Assembly: GCA_016927185.1 (NCBI GenBank) | Contig: JAFGND010000062.1 | Location: 1 to 31,776 of the forward strand | Direction: 5' to 3' | Length of the DNA stretch: 31,776 nucleotides | Origin: Candidatus Coatesiibacteriota bacterium | Lineage (GTDB): Bacteria > JAFGND01 | In this document: positions 30,244 to 31,776 of the stretch, in pieces | How positions within the stretch are numbered: position 1 is the stretch's first letter | How the letters are laid out: each line of letters begins with the position of its first letter | Made by a program: the position numbers and the translations under genes | The notes under the pieces: generated by a model | What the model saw: only the letters and a program-made list of their open reading frames with translations | Database searches by the model: none | Told to the model about the DNA's origin: nothing

Positions 30244-30879
30244 TTACTTCCCGAGAAAGATCTTCCTGAATTCGCTTACATGCGTTTTCATGTCAGATTC
30301 AAAGTCCATCTTGTCCTTGTAAACACGGTTTCCTGCCAGAAACTGTGAGATTATGTTGAGCTGATAAACATGAATTGTATTTTCCAAAGAGTCTTTCCTT
30401 TCAGGATAATATACTATGAATTTAACTGTATCACCTTTTTTGTCTGGATTGCAATGAAGGCACAAGCTTTCTTCCTTTATGATTATTTTCATTCCACCTT
30501 TTATGGCGGAGAATTTTCTCTTTGAGGATTCAACTAACTGAATTAAGTCAGACGGATATTTCGTTACTTTGTGGCATATGGGGCAGGTAAAATTCCCGGG
30601 CTGACCTTTGGCAGGACCTGCTGCATAGCACATTGCTCCTGGTTTCAAATCAGTAAGTGGAGGTGATTTGGCAATTGAATCAAGAAGTGACTCCATTTCT
30701 GAATATGATCTGTATTCCCTTTCTATCTCCGTTTTGGTCTTATATGGTTGCTTTTCATCTTTTTTCCTGTCATAATTCCTGCTTTTGGTTCCTGGATTTG
30801 CATCATTTGATCCTTTTTCACATGAATATGATATAGATGCAATAACAAGACCAAGCAATATGGAAGGAGCCAGTCTCAT
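30244..30879 (-). CDS. Lipoprotein with paired CxxC motifs (paralogue B)
   Basis: A 211-residue predicted lipoprotein with signal MRLAPSILLGLVIASISYSC (Cys20). It has CPICHK and CLHCNP, about 45 residues apart, then FLAGNRVYKDKMDFES and FRKIFLGK, matching paralogue A. Its middle carries a conserved-looking IKGG/N-I pattern (SAIKGGMKIIIKEESLC against NSIKGINITLDDSYLC). The CxxCH string could suggest heme, but paralogue A lacks the His, so a zinc ribbon is more likely. A GGGGGAAAA ribosome-binding site precedes the ATG, 20 bases after the nucleotidyltransferase gene. Confidence 0.78.
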   Translation of the reverse strand: MRLAPSILLGLVIASISYSCEKGSNDANPGTKSRNYDRKKDEKQPYKTKTEIEREYRSYSEMESLLDSIAKSPPLTDLKPGAMCYAAGPAKGQPGNFTCPICHKVTKYPSDLIQLVESSKRKFSAIKGGMKIIIKEESLCLHCNPDKKGDTVKFIVYYPERKDSLENTIHVYQLNIISQFLAGNRVYKDKMDFESDMKTHVSEFRKIFLGK

Positions 30880-30899
30880 TTTTCCCCCTATTGTTTCGC

Positions 30900-31655
30900 T
30901 TATTCAAGAAGCTTGTTTGTCCATTTTCTTGCTTTTTCGAATTTTTCCTTCAAGTCTTTTTCATCCTTGATGAAATACAAGGAGCTAAGTTTTTTTATTA
31001 TATCATCAGGAAGCTCATAATGTATGTATTTAGTCCTGAAATTATAATGAAAGGGAGTATGAATAATGCGTAATGCGATTATCAGTGAATTAAGAGCAAA
31101 ATTGTAATAGAAATCGACCGCTTCTATATAGTTTTTCCTTTTCATTTCCTTTTCAAAAAATATGCTGAACATCTCAGTCCTGATTTTCAGCTTTTCTTTG
31201 ACTTCTTTCAGTTTCTTGTTGAATTCCTTTTTGTTGATGGATTTACAGAAAGTGAATTTACCCTTATCGAAGTATATCCTGGGCTCGTTATGGATTTCCC
31301 TTTCAAGATATTTATACTTTGCATCAATCGGGAATATGGCAAGATCAATAAGCATGAACTTGCTTATATCAGCAAGTCTGTAGAATTTCTGGTAAAAACC
31401 TTCTGCTCTTGCAGCTGGAACGTCATAGATGATGTCTATCGGGGAGATTTTCATCAGGCATTTTTTCACTTTCCGAAAGACATTTTCTATCTCTTTTTCT
31501 TCTGCAATAACCATCAGGTCTATATCGCTCCATTCATCAGTCCTGTTGAAGGATGTTGAACCTGCTTCCCACATTGCTTTTACATAATCAAGTGGCTCAA
31601 GTATATCTACAATAAGATCAATAATTTCCTGTCTTTTCTTCATCTTTTTGTTCAT
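30900..31655 (-). CDS. Nucleotidyltransferase-fold protein (Pol-beta/aminoglycoside adenylyltransferase-like)
   Basis: A 251-residue protein with the Pol-beta superfamily signature: helix then AGSTSFNR (Gly32, Ser33), WSDIDLMV with Asp44 and Asp46, and a third acidic residue Asp104 (MLIDLAIF). The C-terminal half is helical (about 150-245), like the substrate-binding domain of streptomycin or kanamycin adenylyltransferases. All three catalytic Asp are present. It could transfer a nucleotide to a small molecule, tRNA or protein; the context gives no clear clue. AAGGAG stands five bases before ATG 31655. Confidence 0.82.
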   Translation of the reverse strand: MNKKMKKRQEIIDLIVDILEPLDYVKAMWEAGSTSFNRTDEWSDIDLMVIAEEKEIENVFRKVKKCLMKISPIDIIYDVPAARAEGFYQKFYRLADISKFMLIDLAIFPIDAKYKYLEREIHNEPRIYFDKGKFTFCKSINKKEFNKKLKEVKEKLKIRTEMFSIFFEKEMKRKNYIEAVDFYYNFALNSLIIALRIIHTPFHYNFRTKYIHYELPDDIIKKLSSLYFIKDEKDLKEKFEKARKWTNKLLE

Positions 31656-31673
31656 TTCATCTCCTTGTATTCA

Positions 31674-31775
31674 CTATTCAGCATCCTTAACTTTCAGTAT
31701 TCTTTCATCGGAATTAGCACGCAGGGTAGGTGCATACATTGCAGAAGCTAAAGCAGGCAGGGCATGGAATGTACC
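31674..31775 (-). CDS. C-terminal fragment of an unidentified gene
   Basis: The last 33 codons of a minus-strand frame that is open to the right edge and ends with TAG at 31674-31676, 18 bases before the nucleotidyltransferase ATG. The residues include GTFHALPALASAMYAPTL and end in KVKDAE. I do not recognise the family. The close spacing suggests it heads the operon of the next gene. Confidence 0.45.
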   Translation of the reverse strand, partial: GTFHALPALASAMYAPTLRANSDERILKVKDAE

Positions 31776-31776
31776 C

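Noticed and set aside
30585-30602. CxxCH heme-binding motif (CPICH) suggesting a cytochrome c
   Set aside because: Only one of the CxxC motifs in the two paralogous lipoproteins has a following His, and the paired CxxC arrangement fits a zinc ribbon.
1-31776. tRNA, rRNA, CRISPR array, insertion sequence or phage genes
   Set aside because: No cloverleaf, regularly spaced repeats, transposase motif or terminal inverted repeats were noticed in any gap or frame.

Overview
The window is AT-rich, densely coded bacterial DNA. It looks like a Gram-negative member of the broad FCB group (Fibrobacterota/Chlorobiota/Bacteroidota and neighbouring candidate phyla). Four secreted proteins end in C-terminal domains resembling type IX secretion sorting signals, and there is a Wza-type outer-membrane polysaccharide exporter, several predicted lipoproteins and an outer-membrane barrel protein. 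Many genes have a strong AAGGAGG ribosome-binding site and several units have a TTGACA box. Both are unusual for Bacteroidota proper, so a candidate phylum such as Cloacimonadota or WOR-3 is a reasonable guess, but the sequence does not settle it. I see no tRNA, rRNA, CRISPR array, insertion sequence or phage gene.

Layout. (1) 1-5134: the 3' part of an NtrB-like sensor histidine kinase, then two secreted proteins facing each other across a shared terminator: an eight-repeat PQQ-like beta-propeller and a parallel beta-helix protein. (2) 5135-8330: a 358-base regulatory region with three 18-base dyads and a full match to the sigma-54 promoter consensus. It leads into an operon of a small helical protein, an SPFH/stomatin protein with three zinc ribbons, and a SAM-dependent methyltransferase. 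(3) 8331-12716, minus strand: a family 9 glycosyltransferase with a SnoaL-like protein, then two tandem paralogous Kelch proteins ending in near-identical terminators. (4) 12794-19509, minus strand: a tightly overlapping six-gene envelope-polysaccharide operon (UDP-glucuronate decarboxylase-like epimerase, Wza-like exporter, Wzz-like chain-length protein, radical SAM/SPASM protein, sugar nucleotidyltransferase, metK). (5) 19657-22111, plus strand: two overlapping paralogous phosphate acyltransferases and a NYN-domain nuclease. (6) 22118-27717, minus strand: a membrane-anchored kinase-fold protein lacking key catalytic residues, a TPR lipoprotein, a metallophosphoesterase, a NodB-fold protein lacking its metal ligands, and a DUF4013 membrane protein. 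(7) 27896-31776, minus strand: a barrel protein, an MscL channel with a zinc-ribbon tail, two paralogous lipoproteins with paired CxxC motifs, a nucleotidyltransferase, and the tail of one more gene.

Together the genes describe cell-envelope biology: polysaccharide synthesis and export, surface display, membrane stress and osmotic release. The most striking points are the sigma-54 promoter with upstream dyads ahead of the SPFH operon, two degenerate enzymes close together (kinase and deacetylase folds), a radical SAM protein and metK inside the polysaccharide operon, and a recurring TTGACA box that in some cases sits so close to a start codon that leaderless transcripts are likely.
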